Below the pieces are notes generated by a model. It did not search any database, was not told where the DNA came from, and was given only the letters and a program-made list of their open reading frames with translations. From Desulfovibrio sp. An276 (GTDB lineage: Bacteria; Desulfobacterota; Desulfovibrionia; Desulfovibrionales; Desulfovibrionaceae), in assembly GCF_002159665.1 (NCBI RefSeq), contig NZ_NFJC01000005.1, positions 45,565-109,564 of the forward strand: a DNA stretch of 64,000 nt. The letters run 5' to 3'. Shown here piece after piece: positions 25,303 to 33,486 of this stretch. The position numbers were made by a program, and so were the translations under genes. How positions within the stretch are numbered: the stretch's first letter is position 1; each line of letters begins with the position of its first letter.

Positions 25303-26609
25303 CAGGCATCCCCCTCACTGGCTTTGGCAAGGCTCTTGTCGGACGGCTTTGTGTCAGACTTGTCCTTTTCCTGGGCTGTATTTGCGGCAATAGTTGCTGC
25401 TGCCTGGGCCTTGCCCTTGTCGCGGGCAGTTTCGTTCACATCGTCCTCGTCGTAGTCGTCGGCATCCTCGTCTTCGTATTCGTCTTCCTCGTAGTCGTCC
25501 TCATCCTCTTCCTCGGGCTTGGGTGCTTCCTTCTTGCCGAAGAGAGCCGCCACAAGGATGCTTATCTCATAGAGGATAAGCATGGGGACAGCCATGAGGA
25601 GCTGAGAGACAACGTCCGGGGGAGTGAGAATGGCTGCCACAATGAAGATGATGAGAACAGCGTAGCGTCTTGCCCTGCGCATCTTGGCTGCGGTGACAAT
25701 GCCCATGCGCGAGAGGAAGAAGGCGAAGATGGGCATCTCGAAGATGAAGCCGAAGGCCAGGATGAGCTTCAGCACAAAGTCGAGATAGTCGCTTATCTTT
25801 GGCATTGCCTGTATTTCGGCAGTGACAAAGCTCATGAAGAACTGGAAGGCGTAGTGGAAGACAATGTAGTAGCAGAAAACACCGCCCAGGATGAAGAATA
25901 TGGCCGAAATAAAGGCCACGGGCATGATAAAGTGCTTTTCCTCTTCGTAGAGGCCAGGCGAGATAAAGGCCCAGATCTGGTAGAAGATGGCAGGGCTCGC
26001 CACAAAAAGGCCCAGGATGAAGGCTATGTACATGCGGGTGAAGAACGCTTCGGGAAGCGTTGTGTACATGGCCGTACTGCCTTCCGGAAGAACGTCCAGA
26101 AGGGGTCTTGTGAGGAAGTTGAAGACCGGTTCCACAAAGTACCAGCACACAAGGAAGGCCACAAAGGCGGCCACAAGGGAGTAGAGGATGCGCTGGCGCA
26201 GCTCGCGCAGATGGTCCATGAGGGACATGCGTCCGCCTTCGCCTTCCTCTTCTGCGCCCTCTTCATCGTCCTCTTCTGGCAGGGCCGGAACATCATCGTC
26301 CTTCATGTCCGTGGTCTTCGGGGGCAGGGAGCCACCGTCGCCACCGGCAGAAGCCGGGGCCGGAACCGGGCTTTGAGCCTTGTCGTCAGCCTCTTTGGCC
26401 ATGGCTGCAAAGTCCTCCCAGGACACGTCTTCAGGGGAATCACCAGACGATGCCCTGGCAGCGTCCTTTTTCTCGGATACTTTGGGATCGTTCCCTTCGG
26501 GAGCGCTTGCGGTATCGTCTGCGGGAGAAGGTGTGGGGGATGCGTCCCTGAAAGTTTCCTCTCCCTCGGCTGTACGCGCAACAATCTTTTCCTGTTCCTG
26601 CGTGCTCAT
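25302..26609 (-). CDS. tatC: Twin-arginine translocase subunit TatC with long acidic extensions
   Basis: The conserved six-helix TatC core runs from about residue 128 to 360: [48 protein letters not shown], and [20 protein letters not shown]. TatC binds the RR motif of Tat signal peptides. The chain is 435 residues against about 250 in most bacteria. The extra parts are an acidic/Pro-rich N-terminal 127 residues and a C-terminal 75 residues with a long Asp/Glu/Tyr tract ([19 protein letters not shown]). Start at 26609 overlaps the tatB stop (ATGA), supporting the long form, although an internal ATG (26226-26228) right at the core cannot be excluded. Confidence 0.93.
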   Translation of the reverse strand: MSTQEQEKIVARTAEGEETFRDASPTPSPADDTASAPEGNDPKVSEKKDAARASSGDSPEDVSWEDFAAMAKEADDKAQSPVPAPASAGGDGGSLPPKTTDMKDDDVPALPEEDDEEGAEEEGEGGRMSLMDHLRELRQRILYSLVAAFVAFLVCWYFVEPVFNFLTRPLLDVLPEGSTAMYTTLPEAFFTRMYIAFILGLFVASPAIFYQIWAFISPGLYEEEKHFIMPVAFISAIFFILGGVFCYYIVFHYAFQFFMSFVTAEIQAMPKISDYLDFVLKLILAFGFIFEMPIFAFFLSRMGIVTAAKMRRARRYAVLIIFIVAAILTPPDVVSQLLMAVPMLILYEISILVAALFGKKEAPKPEEEDEDDYEEDEYEDEDADDYDEDDVNETARDKGKAQAAATIAANTAQEKDKSDTKPSDKSLAKASEGDA

Positions 26610-27148
26610 GCCTGACCTCCAGTCTGGGCCTTGCCCACAGTGGAGGGCACATCGTCTGCCGCCTCCTGGGCAGTCTTTTTGAGCATGGCCTCAAGGGGGC
26701 TTCCCGCAGGAGGCTGCACCATGTTTTCATCCGCCGCCGCGTGGAGGCTTGCCTGCTCCACGCTCTTTTGCTCTGCCGGCTTCTCGGCCTGGACAGTTGC
26801 CTTGGCGCCAGTCTGAGTCCGGGCCTGAGCCGCACCTTCAGCCTGGCTTTCCTGGGCAGTACTTGCGTTTTGCGTCTGTGCTGCCTGGGCTTCCTTTTCG
26901 GCCTTGAGCTTCCTTGCCCGTGCGGCCTTGGCCTTTGCCACCTTCTTGCGTATGGCCTCGCGGTTTTCCTCGCGCTCCTCGTCAGCCACTTCGGCGTTCA
27001 GGGTGCGCTGGAAATCGGTGGAGATTCGCCTGAATTCTCCCATGTACTTGCCAACTGTTCTGGAAGCCTTGGCGAGGTTCCGTGGTCCAAGCACAAGCAG
27101 GGCGACCAGGATGATGACGAGAAATTCGGTGCTGCCTATTCCAAACAT
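26606..27148 (-). CDS. tatB: Sec-independent translocase subunit TatB
   Basis: A 180-residue protein. The N-terminal membrane helix MFGIGSTEFLVIILVALLVL is followed by the GPRNLAKASRTVGKYMGEFR hinge and amphipathic helix, then a charged Lys/Glu/Ala-rich helix (REAIRKKVAKAKAARARKL) and a Gln/Ala-rich tail. The FGIGSTE start with Glu8 marks TatB rather than TatA. ATG at 27148 has GGAG eight bases upstream. The gene leads the tatB-tatC-hisB operon. No tatA is seen nearby. The window contains likely Tat clients: NhcB and the Pro/Arg-rich proteins at 48.9-52.5 kb. Confidence 0.9.
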   Translation of the reverse strand: MFGIGSTEFLVIILVALLVLGPRNLAKASRTVGKYMGEFRRISTDFQRTLNAEVADEEREENREAIRKKVAKAKAARARKLKAEKEAQAAQTQNASTAQESQAEGAAQARTQTGAKATVQAEKPAEQKSVEQASLHAAADENMVQPPAGSPLEAMLKKTAQEAADDVPSTVGKAQTGGQA

Positions 27149-27574
27149 CCAAAACGCTCCGAAAAAGGAATTAGAGATCCCGTATGCAGTCCGGCGTTCA
27201 GGCCGGGACAATTTCCAGTAGCGGTTTTGGGCTTAGCCACGAAGGGGTGGGATCACAAGCTGCTGTGCCCCAGGCCTGCCGAAAACCGAACAGTTAGACT
27301 AAACGATCCTTCCGAGAGGCGCAAGCGTGTGCAAAAGGCCGGCCGGAAAATGCGCAATACTGGCCGCTCCCGGCTTTGGAGTAGCTGGTGGAGGCATTCA
27401 TGAAGGGCAAGGAAGGATTTGTCACAGGTAGTCCCCTTCTTGTCAGGATAGCTTCTGTCGGGCATACTCAAAGGGAAAAGAACGGGTGCGCAGGAGGGAG
27501 AGTCCTGCGCAAAATGTCCCGGTTTTCGGGACCGGCGGATGGCGACATCAAGGGCAGCATACAGGAGGTCTGCC
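27149..27574. other. Divergent intergenic region, tatB / repeat-protein gene
   Basis: 426 bp. It contains the tatB leader and the upstream region of the repeat protein. Short frames are present but without ribosome sites. A small GC-rich inverted repeat (GGCCGGCC around 27340) was the only structure noticed. Confidence 0.45.
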
Positions 27575-28198
27575 ATGGACATCAGAGAATGGTTTCTCAT
27601 CGGACTGGAAAACAACTGGCTTTCCCTGCAGAGTATCCCCCAGGACATGCGCACCGAGGATATGTACGGGTCTGCGCTTGAGCGGGGACTCATATCCCTG
27701 GCCGACGTGCCCTTTGCCTACCGTACCAGAAAGCTGTGCATGGCAGGGGTCGAGCATCAGGGCTGGGAGCTTTCCGACGTGCCCCTTGGCATGCGCGACA
27801 GGGAGATGTGCCTCATGGCCGTGAAGGCCGACGGCATGGCTCTTGCCTGGGTGCCGGAAACATTGTGCGATCATGAAATCTGCCTTGAGGCAGTGAAAAA
27901 CAACGGCCTTGCCCTGCGCGAGGTGCCCTTGCGCTGCAAGAACGACGAGATTTGCGCAACAGCCCTCAAGGGCAACGGCGAGGCCCTTGAGTGGCTTTTG
28001 GAAGACAGGAGAACGCCGGAATTTTGCCGCATGGCAGTAGAAAGCAATGGCATGGCCCTGGCCTTTGTGCCCGAGGCCCTCAAGACAGAGGAGCTGTGCA
28101 CCATCGCAGTGCAAAGGGACAGCAGCGCCCTGCGCTTTGTTCCCTGGGAGCTGCGCGAAAAGATGCGCGCCCTTGTGCGAGGGGAAAATTCCCGTTAG
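27575..28198 (+). CDS. Solenoid protein of eight exact 24-residue repeats (DUF4116-like)
   Basis: A 207-residue protein made of a 4-residue start, eight repeats of exactly 24 residues (5-28, 29-52, 53-76, 77-100, 101-124, 125-148, 149-172, 173-196) and an 11-residue tail. A typical unit is EICLEAVKNNGLALREVP followed by six variable residues; the pattern is [E/K]-x-C-x-x-A-[V/L]-x3-[G]-x-[A]-L-x-x-V-P. Position 3 is Cys in repeats 3-8, giving a ladder of six cysteines. This resembles the DUF4116 repeat domain, whose function is unknown. No signal peptide, so cytoplasmic. ATG at 27575 has AGGAGG seven bases upstream; alternative earlier ATG lacks one. Divergent from tatB. Confidence 0.75.
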   Translation: MDIREWFLIGLENNWLSLQSIPQDMRTEDMYGSALERGLISLADVPFAYRTRKLCMAGVEHQGWELSDVPLGMRDREMCLMAVKADGMALAWVPETLCDHEICLEAVKNNGLALREVPLRCKNDEICATALKGNGEALEWLLEDRRTPEFCRMAVESNGMALAFVPEALKTEELCTIAVQRDSSALRFVPWELREKMRALVRGENSR

Positions 28199-28567
28199 AC
28201 CCTGCAAAAAAGCACCTTCCCAAACAGGGGGAGAGCCCTTCTTTATATAATCGGCCCCGCAGGCCCCTTGTCGCTTTTATTTGCGCAAAGGGTCTTGCGG
28301 GGCTGAAAGTTTCAGGCAAGAAAATGGCTCGAATGTGGTCTGGTCTCGCAAGGCAATCTTCTGTAGAAACAGGCTTTGGGTGTTCATGTGGCAGACCTGC
28401 CAGTGCCTTGTCCGAAGGTCGATACTCTTGCTTTCCCCAAAAGACTTTCAGGTCCGGTTTTTTGGGCACTGGCATTTCCTGAGTAACAGGAGGCAGTCTG
28501 CTCTGGACACCCTTTTTCCATCTTTTCGCACAAGGCCTGGGGAAAGAAGCTGCAGGAGGTTTGTCCA
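28199..28567 (+). other. Spacer upstream of the CMD gene
   Basis: 369 bp between two plus-strand genes. A TTTATATAAT stretch near 28240-28249 could be a -10 element of a promoter for the downstream gene, but no good -35 was found. Nothing else recognisable. Confidence 0.3.
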
Positions 28568-29323
28568 ATGAGAAGTGATGCTGCAAAGGAAAACAGGCAA
28601 AGGTTTGCCAAAACCTTCCTTGACGATCTGAGGGCCACGGACCCGGAATTTTGTGCCATGCACGACAATCTGGTCTATGGCGAAATCATGGACCACGGAA
28701 GTCTTACGGACGAGCAGCGCGTTCTTGTCCTCCTGTGCTCCTGGACTGCCAGCCAGACCCTGGAGGGCATGGAGGACCTTGTCCTTTCAGCCCTTCGTCA
28801 GAACATTGCCCCCCTTGTCATGCGCGAGGCCATCTACCAGTGCGCCCCGTACGCCGGCTTTTTGAAGACAGCCCAGGCCCTGCGCCACTTCAACCGCGCC
28901 CTTGAGGCCAGTGGCGTGACCCTCCCCCTCGAGAGCGCAGGCACTGTGACAGAAGAGAGCCGCTTTGCGGATGGCCTTGCAGCCCAGAAAGGCATCTTCG
29001 GCCAGGGCATAGATGTCATGCACGCAAACGCTGCACCAGATCAGAGGGATATTGTGGTGAACTACCTTTCTGCCTGGTGCTTTGGCGACACCTATACCCG
29101 CAAGTCCCTGGATCTCAAACTGCGCGAGCTTTTGACCTTTTCCTGCATTGCAAGCCTTGGCGGCTGCGATCCCCAGGTAAAGGCCCACGCTCAGGGCAAT
29201 GCCAATATGGGCAACTCGAAGGAAAACCTCATCGACGCCCTGGCCCAGATGCTGCCCTACATAGGCTTTCCCCGCACCCTGAACGCCCTTGCCTGCGTGA
29301 ACGAGGTCTACAAGGCCAGGTAG
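28568..29323 (+). CDS. Carboxymuconolactone decarboxylase (CMD/AhpD-like) family protein, two domains
   Basis: A 251-residue protein with two CMD-type helical units. The first covers EIMDHGSLTDEQRVLVLLCSW, ALRQNIAPLVMREAIYQCAPYAGF; the second covers LDLKLRELLTFSCIASLGGCDPQVKAHAQGNANMGNSKE (read in parts: LDLKLRELLTFSCIASLGGC) and LIDALAQMLPYIGFPRTLNAL. Family members include 4-carboxymuconolactone decarboxylase and AhpD-like peroxidase partners. The AhpD CxxC pair is absent, so a disulfide reductase role is unlikely; the true reaction is unknown. The ATG at 28568 has AGGAGG ten bases upstream. Confidence 0.85.
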   Translation: MRSDAAKENRQRFAKTFLDDLRATDPEFCAMHDNLVYGEIMDHGSLTDEQRVLVLLCSWTASQTLEGMEDLVLSALRQNIAPLVMREAIYQCAPYAGFLKTAQALRHFNRALEASGVTLPLESAGTVTEESRFADGLAAQKGIFGQGIDVMHANAAPDQRDIVVNYLSAWCFGDTYTRKSLDLKLRELLTFSCIASLGGCDPQVKAHAQGNANMGNSKENLIDALAQMLPYIGFPRTLNALACVNEVYKAR

Positions 29324-29488
29324 AGCGCCGCAAAGCGGGCTGCAAAGCAGACTTCCGCCAGAGAACAGTTCCCGATCTTGTGCTTTTTGGCTCCTTCGTG
29401 CTAGCCTTCATGCCGATGCATGGGCTTTTTCCATGTTGGTTCATTACGTGGGAAGGCCTCAACCATCTAGCAACAGGGGATTTTTTCT

Positions 29489-29791
29489 TTGAACGAAAAT
29501 ATAGACGAACTCACTGTTCAGTTCGAGGACGACAACGGAACCGTTGTCATAAAGGAGCTGGACAAGGTTGTCCTCTCGCGCGGCGCCTGGACAACCATAC
29601 TCTTCCGTTATCAGGAGTGGCGCCAGGATCGCGGCGACTATGGCCCGGACAAGTACACCCTGCGCCGCTACAAGAAATCAGGCGGCGTCTACCGCGCCCA
29701 GTCCAAGTTCACCATTTCGAGCCCGGACCAGGCAAGAAAGATCATAGACGCCTTGAGCGGCTGGTTGGCCGAGGCCGAGGAAAAGGCCTGA
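29489..29791 (+). CDS. Conserved small protein, possibly PC4-like DNA-binding fold
   Basis: A 100-residue acidic-to-basic protein starting at a TTG (29489-29491) with AGGGG about ten bases upstream. Features are an N-terminal acidic strand region (ELTVQFEDDNGTVVIKELDK), a central Arg/Tyr-rich part (FRYQEWRQDRGDYGPDKYTL, RRYKKSGGVYRAQSKFTIS) and a C-terminal helix (ARKIIDALSGWLAEAEEK). The middle part recalls the PC4 coactivator pattern of single-strand DNA binding, but the match is weak by eye. No signal or membrane segment. It stands alone and is followed by a good terminator. Function not recognised. Confidence 0.6.
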   Translation: MNENIDELTVQFEDDNGTVVIKELDKVVLSRGAWTTILFRYQEWRQDRGDYGPDKYTLRRYKKSGGVYRAQSKFTISSPDQARKIIDALSGWLAEAEEKA

Positions 29792-29823
29792 AGCCCTTTG
29801 CAAAAGGCGCAAAAACAAAAAAA

Positions 29824-29854
29824 GACGTCTCCGAAATGCCGGAGGCGCCTTTTT
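29824..29854 (+). terminator. Intrinsic terminator after the small conserved gene
   Basis: CGTCTCCG (29826-29833) pairs with CGGAGGCG (29840-29847) with one G-U pair, followed by CC and five T. The preceding A-run at 29815-29823 gives it a possible second function for the convergent mntP gene. Confidence 0.8.
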
Positions 29855-29907
29855 GTTTTGGGCAAACTGGCCCGAAAACTGTGAAAGACTGGAAAAAAGC
29901 GTGACGG

Positions 29908-30477
29908 CTAGAAGACGCCGTGATCGTGCAGGATGAGTATGCCTATGGCAAAGAGGGCGAAGGAGCCTGCAACGCCGCTCCATTTGCGCAAGGCTTCTAT
30001 ACGGCCGATGCAGGAGCCGGCCAGCATGCCGGCAAGGCTTATGGCTGCGCAAACAAGGCCTATAATAATGGCAGGAAAGAGTATGGGTTTGGCAAGCAGG
30101 GCAAAGGAAAAGCCCACTGCCAAGGCGTCAATGCTGGTGGCTATGGCCAAAACGACTATGGTCCAGCCCCTTGTGGGATCCACGGGCTTTGCGTCCTCGT
30201 CCTCTCCGCTCAAGGTTTCGTGGAGAAGCTTTGCGCCCACAATGACAAGCAGGGCACAGGCAACCCAGTGGTCCCATTGTTCTATGAACTGATGCACGCT
30301 CTTTCCCAGAAACCAGCCGATGATGGGCATGAGGGCCTGGAAGATGCCGAAGGCCGCTGGCATGCGGACAAGCTGGCTTGCGTTCGGGCGCTTCAGCGTG
30401 ACCCCTGTGGTTACAGAGACTGCCAAAGCGTCCATGGAAAGAGCCACGGCAATGGCCAGAATTTCTATGAAATACAT
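29908..30477 (-). CDS. mntP: Manganese efflux pump
   Basis: A 189-residue inner-membrane protein of the MntP (YebN) family exporting Mn(II). Two homologous halves carry the family signature: VALSMDALAVSVTTGV near residue 10 and AIATSIDALAVGFSFALL near residue 110. Six hydrophobic helices and a cytoplasmic loop SGEDEDAKPVDPTRG are present. In other bacteria a manganese riboswitch (yybP-ykoY) often precedes mntP; its conserved nucleotides were looked for in the 150 bp upstream and not found. The promoter probably lies in the AT-rich stretch around 30610-30670. Confidence 0.95.
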   Translation of the reverse strand: MYFIEILAIAVALSMDALAVSVTTGVTLKRPNASQLVRMPAAFGIFQALMPIIGWFLGKSVHQFIEQWDHWVACALLVIVGAKLLHETLSGEDEDAKPVDPTRGWTIVVLAIATSIDALAVGFSFALLAKPILFPAIIIGLVCAAISLAGMLAGSCIGRIEALRKWSGVAGSFALFAIGILILHDHGVF

Positions 30478-30869
30478 ATATTGTCCTCGCTTGCGGGCAA
30501 TGGGCGTAGGGACGAAAAAATGCTGTTACCCCGAATGGGGAGGGGAAGTTTAGCGGGCAAGTTCCGGGCTGGCAAGAAATTTCTGAAATCCGGACAGGGG
30601 TTCCTTGAAGTGTGCGGCACGTATGGATGTATATCTGTATATAGTGATTCAGTATATGCAAGAAAATCAAAATCTGAATATTCTGATGAATGCATATTAC
30701 CGACAACAAAGCTCTTTTGGCAAAAACAGGAATCGCGCAATTGCCCCAAAATCTATCGCGCAACTGTCTAGCATTTATCCAGAGGGCTGGGTGGCAAGGG
30801 AAACGTGTCGAAAAAATATGCACCCCGGGCTTTTGCAAGGGGGCAGGGGGATGTGTTCGCACAAGGGTT

Positions 30870-30902
30870 GGCCTGATTTGAAATCTGGATAGCCTTTTTT
30901 TT
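30870..30902 (+). terminator. Orphan terminator-like hairpin
   Basis: CCTGATT (30872-30878) pairs with AATCTGG (30882-30888) with one mismatch, followed by ATAGCC and eight T (30895-30902). No protein gene lies upstream on this strand, so it may mark the end of a small RNA. Confidence 0.4.
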
Positions 30903-31321
30903 GTCTCATGCCGAATAGAAAAATATCCCTGCAGACGACATGTATTTTTCAAAAACAATAAAAATTTTTTGTTTGAAACACCTGTTTTTGATGTATATAT
31001 TTTATGGAAATACAGGTTGAACATTTGGGATAGAAAATCATGTCAGGAGAAATTTCCTGTTTTTGGTAGCAGCTCTTTCAGTGGTGCGGAGAAAATCTCA
31101 TTTTGGGGACTTTCGGAAACATCCTGCCCGTTTGTGCTTGTCAAAATGGCACACATTGTGCATTTTCCGGGTAGAGGCGCTTGGCCTCAAGCCTTGTGTC
31201 ATGCGCAGATTTCGGGATGCAGTCACCTGAAGCTGCGGGATCTGCCCCCAGGATCAGATCATATCGGGAAGCGCTCAAGTTTTCTTCAAGCTTTCCGTTA
31301 AGAACTACATGATATATCGCC

Positions 31322-31372
31322 TGTCCCGCCCAATCACCCTTCCGGCGCATTCCTTGCGCCCTTGGCGGGACA
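31322..31372 (+). promoter_or_regulatory. Nested hairpin in the leader of the ZraP-like gene
   Basis: TGTCCCGCC (31322-31330) pairs perfectly with GGCGGGACA (31364-31372), enclosing a second hairpin GGCGC (31344-31348) / GCGCC (31356-31360). It ends six bases before the AAGGGG ribosome site of the downstream gene, so it could control translation or mRNA stability. Confidence 0.5.
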
Positions 31373-31389
31373 CTTCGAAGGGGTTTTTT

Positions 31390-31935
31390 ATGGTATACTG
31401 CTTTCGTTCAACGGTTTTCATCCTTGTCCTGACACTGGCCCTTGTCTGCGTGGTCAATGCCGAGGAAGGACAGGGTGGAGAAAAGCCTTCGCCCCTCGCT
31501 ACCATGCGAGACAGCCTTGCGCAGTACGGCGAAGGCGAGAGTTCCCAAACTGTCCGGGACGAAGCGCAGGAGCAGAGCGGCTACAACGGCTGGAACTCGC
31601 TCTACAACTGTCTTGATCAGCTGCCTAATGAACAGAGGATCAAGGCCAATGCCATTGTGAGCGATTCCCTGCCCAAACTGCAGGAACTCGACGGGCAAAT
31701 CCACTGCAAGGTGGATGAGCTGCAGGCTCTGACCTACAGCGACAACGCAGACCCGGAGGCTCTTCCCAAACTCGGCCTTGATCTGCAGAGGCTGCGCAAC
31801 GAGCTGCGCGCGACTCTTGCCGCTGTGAATCTGCGCCTGCAAAGGGAGGCCGGAGTGCAGCTGCAGCATCCCATGGGCCGTGGCTGCCAGTCCATGCGCG
31901 TCTACGGCCAAGAAATGCAGCAGCAACAGCAATAG
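31390..31935 (+). CDS. Periplasmic ZraP/Spy-like protein (heavy-metal-resistance family)
   Basis: A 181-residue exported protein. A Sec signal (MVYCFRSTVFILVLTLALVC.., cleavage near VVNA) is followed by a helical, Gln/Leu-rich body: NEQRIKANAIVSDSLPKLQE, LDGQIHCKVDELQALTYS, LDLQRLRNELRATLAAVNLR and a tail with HPMGRGCQ and poly-Gln. Desulfovibrio genomes carry many zinc-resistance-associated (ZraP-like) proteins of this layout, and the helical hairpin is also that of Spy/CpxP chaperones. Whether it binds zinc is unknown; only one Cys in the mature tail and few His are present. ATG at 31390 is preceded by AAGGGG; the leader is structured. Confidence 0.65.
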   Translation: MVYCFRSTVFILVLTLALVCVVNAEEGQGGEKPSPLATMRDSLAQYGEGESSQTVRDEAQEQSGYNGWNSLYNCLDQLPNEQRIKANAIVSDSLPKLQELDGQIHCKVDELQALTYSDNADPEALPKLGLDLQRLRNELRATLAAVNLRLQREAGVQLQHPMGRGCQSMRVYGQEMQQQQQ

Positions 31936-31966
31936 CTTCGGCGCACATATTCCAGGTGACGAGAAA

Positions 31967-32003
31967 GAAGGCGCCAGTCTCCAATGGGGAGACTGGCGCC
32001 TTC
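31967..32003. terminator. Perfect 16-bp hairpin between convergent genes
   Basis: The 16-nt arm 31967-31982 (starting GAAGGCGCC) pairs perfectly with 31988-32003 around a 5-nt loop. It lies between the stop codons of the ZraP-like gene and the aminopeptidase gene and can serve both. There is no long T-tract. Confidence 0.7.
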
Positions 32004-32023
32004 ACGTATGTCATTTGTTCGGA

Positions 32024-33406
32024 CTATCCTTCATAGAAGGCCTGGTAGGCCTTGTAGGATGCGTAGACGTCCACCACGCTCGAAAGCTCAAAGGGGCTGT
32101 GCATGCTCAAAAGTGCCGGTCCGCAGTCCAGGACGTTCATGCCAAGGGCAGCCAGAAAGAGGGAGACAGTTCCGCCGCCGCCCTGGTCCACCTTTCCGAG
32201 CTCGCCCGCCTGCCAGGGAATGTTGCGCCCATTAAGGAGGCCGCGCATCATGCCCACGAATTCGGCATGGGCCTCGCTTGCCCCGTACTTGCCGCCGGAG
32301 CCAGTGTACTTTTCGATGCACACGCCATAGCCAAGGCTGTGGCTGTTGGTCTTTTCGTGCACGTCCTGGTAGTCGGGATCAAGGCCTGCTGTCACGTCTG
32401 CGGACAGGGCATAGCTTGCAAGAAGAACGTGCCTTAGAGGTGTCGCAGGCTCGTGGGCCTGCACAACGTCCGCAAGGCAGTACTCGAAATAGCGGGAGCT
32501 TGCGCCCGTGGAGCCCTCGGAGCCGATCTCTTCCCTGTCGCTCAGAATGAGGACGCAGTTCTCGCTGTCCCTTCCCATATCCGTCAGGGCACGCAGGGCC
32601 GTGTACACGCAGATGCGATCGTCCTGGCCGTAGCTGCCCACAAGGGAGGAATCAAGGCCCACGTAGGATGCCCTGCCAGCCGGCACGACCTCGACTTCGG
32701 CGCTGACAAAATCCTCCTCGCTCACACCGTACCTTTCAAGCAGAAGGTCGAGGATGGCTGTCTTCACGGGTTCGGAAACCTTCTCCTCGTCCGCATTCAG
32801 GGGCATGGAGCCCAGGATGACATTGAGCTTCTCGGCCTCGAAGGCCTCGCGCACGGTCTTGGTGGCCTGCTTCTGGGCAAGGTGGGGGAGAAGATCCTCT
32901 ATGGTGAACACGGGCTCTCCTTCCTTCTCGCCAAGGCACACGTTCACCACCTCTCCGTTGTCCCTCACGATGACGCCATGCAGGGCAAGGGGACGGGCCA
33001 GCCACTGGTATTTGCGCAGGCCACCGTAGTAGTGGGTCTTGGCCTGGGCAAAGCCTGCCTGCTCCATGATGGGGTGGGGCTTGAAGTCGAGGCGCGGGCA
33101 GTCCGCATGGGCTATGATGAGGCGCACGCCCTCCTTCAGGGGCCTTGTGCCCTTTTTGAAGGCAAAGAGGCACTTGCCGTTCAGGCTTGTGACATAGGCA
33201 TTGCCCTTGGGATCGTCCCCAAAGTCCCTTGCACGCAGGAAATCCCTGCAAAAGGCCACGGTCTCGCGCTCTGTCTTGCAGCGGGAGAGAAAATCGATAT
33301 AGGAGTCGCAAAAGGCGCGCACCTCCTTCCTTGCGGCCTCGTCCTTATAAACGGACCAGGCGTTTTTCGGCGCGTACGCTGCCCTGGATTTGAGTTCGTC
33401 TGCCAT
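32024..33406 (-). CDS. M18-family metallo-aminopeptidase
   Basis: A 460-residue cytoplasmic aminopeptidase of the M18 (aspartyl aminopeptidase-like) family. Metal-binding residues are visible in LIIAHADCPRLDFKP, SLVGSYGQDDRICVYTALR, LSDREEIGSEGSTGASS and the C-terminal SMHSPFELSSVVD. Substrate preference in the family is for acidic or hydrophobic N-terminal residues and is not decided here. The start at 33406 (MADELKSRAAY) has GGAG six bases upstream; an ATG five codons earlier has none. It lies 80 bp after selA on the same strand. Confidence 0.92.
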   Translation of the reverse strand: MADELKSRAAYAPKNAWSVYKDEAARKEVRAFCDSYIDFLSRCKTERETVAFCRDFLRARDFGDDPKGNAYVTSLNGKCLFAFKKGTRPLKEGVRLIIAHADCPRLDFKPHPIMEQAGFAQAKTHYYGGLRKYQWLARPLALHGVIVRDNGEVVNVCLGEKEGEPVFTIEDLLPHLAQKQATKTVREAFEAEKLNVILGSMPLNADEEKVSEPVKTAILDLLLERYGVSEEDFVSAEVEVVPAGRASYVGLDSSLVGSYGQDDRICVYTALRALTDMGRDSENCVLILSDREEIGSEGSTGASSRYFEYCLADVVQAHEPATPLRHVLLASYALSADVTAGLDPDYQDVHEKTNSHSLGYGVCIEKYTGSGGKYGASEAHAEFVGMMRGLLNGRNIPWQAGELGKVDQGGGGTVSLFLAALGMNVLDCGPALLSMHSPFELSSVVDVYASYKAYQAFYEG

Positions 33407-33486
33407 GGTTTCTCCAATCATACTGTCTTCAGTATTGAGTGTCCGTTTTCCGGAAATTGTCCGGAAAGCGGGTTTGTGTGTCCTGT

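Larger units (their letters stand above)
30478..31389. other. AT-rich gene-free stretch between mntP and the ZraP-like gene
   Basis: About 910 bp without a convincing protein gene, and clearly richer in A+T (30600-31080) than the surrounding DNA. It contains TATATA-type tracts near 30625-30660, an orphan plus-strand terminator at 30870-30902, an inverted repeat ACCTGT (30980-30985) / ACAGGT (31012-31017), a small hairpin with T5 at 31043-31063, and the structured leader at 31322-31372. It may hold an untranslated RNA; see findings. Confidence 0.5.

Noticed and set aside
30478..30620. Manganese (yybP-ykoY) riboswitch before mntP
   Set aside because: The conserved loop sequences of that riboswitch were not found on the minus strand.
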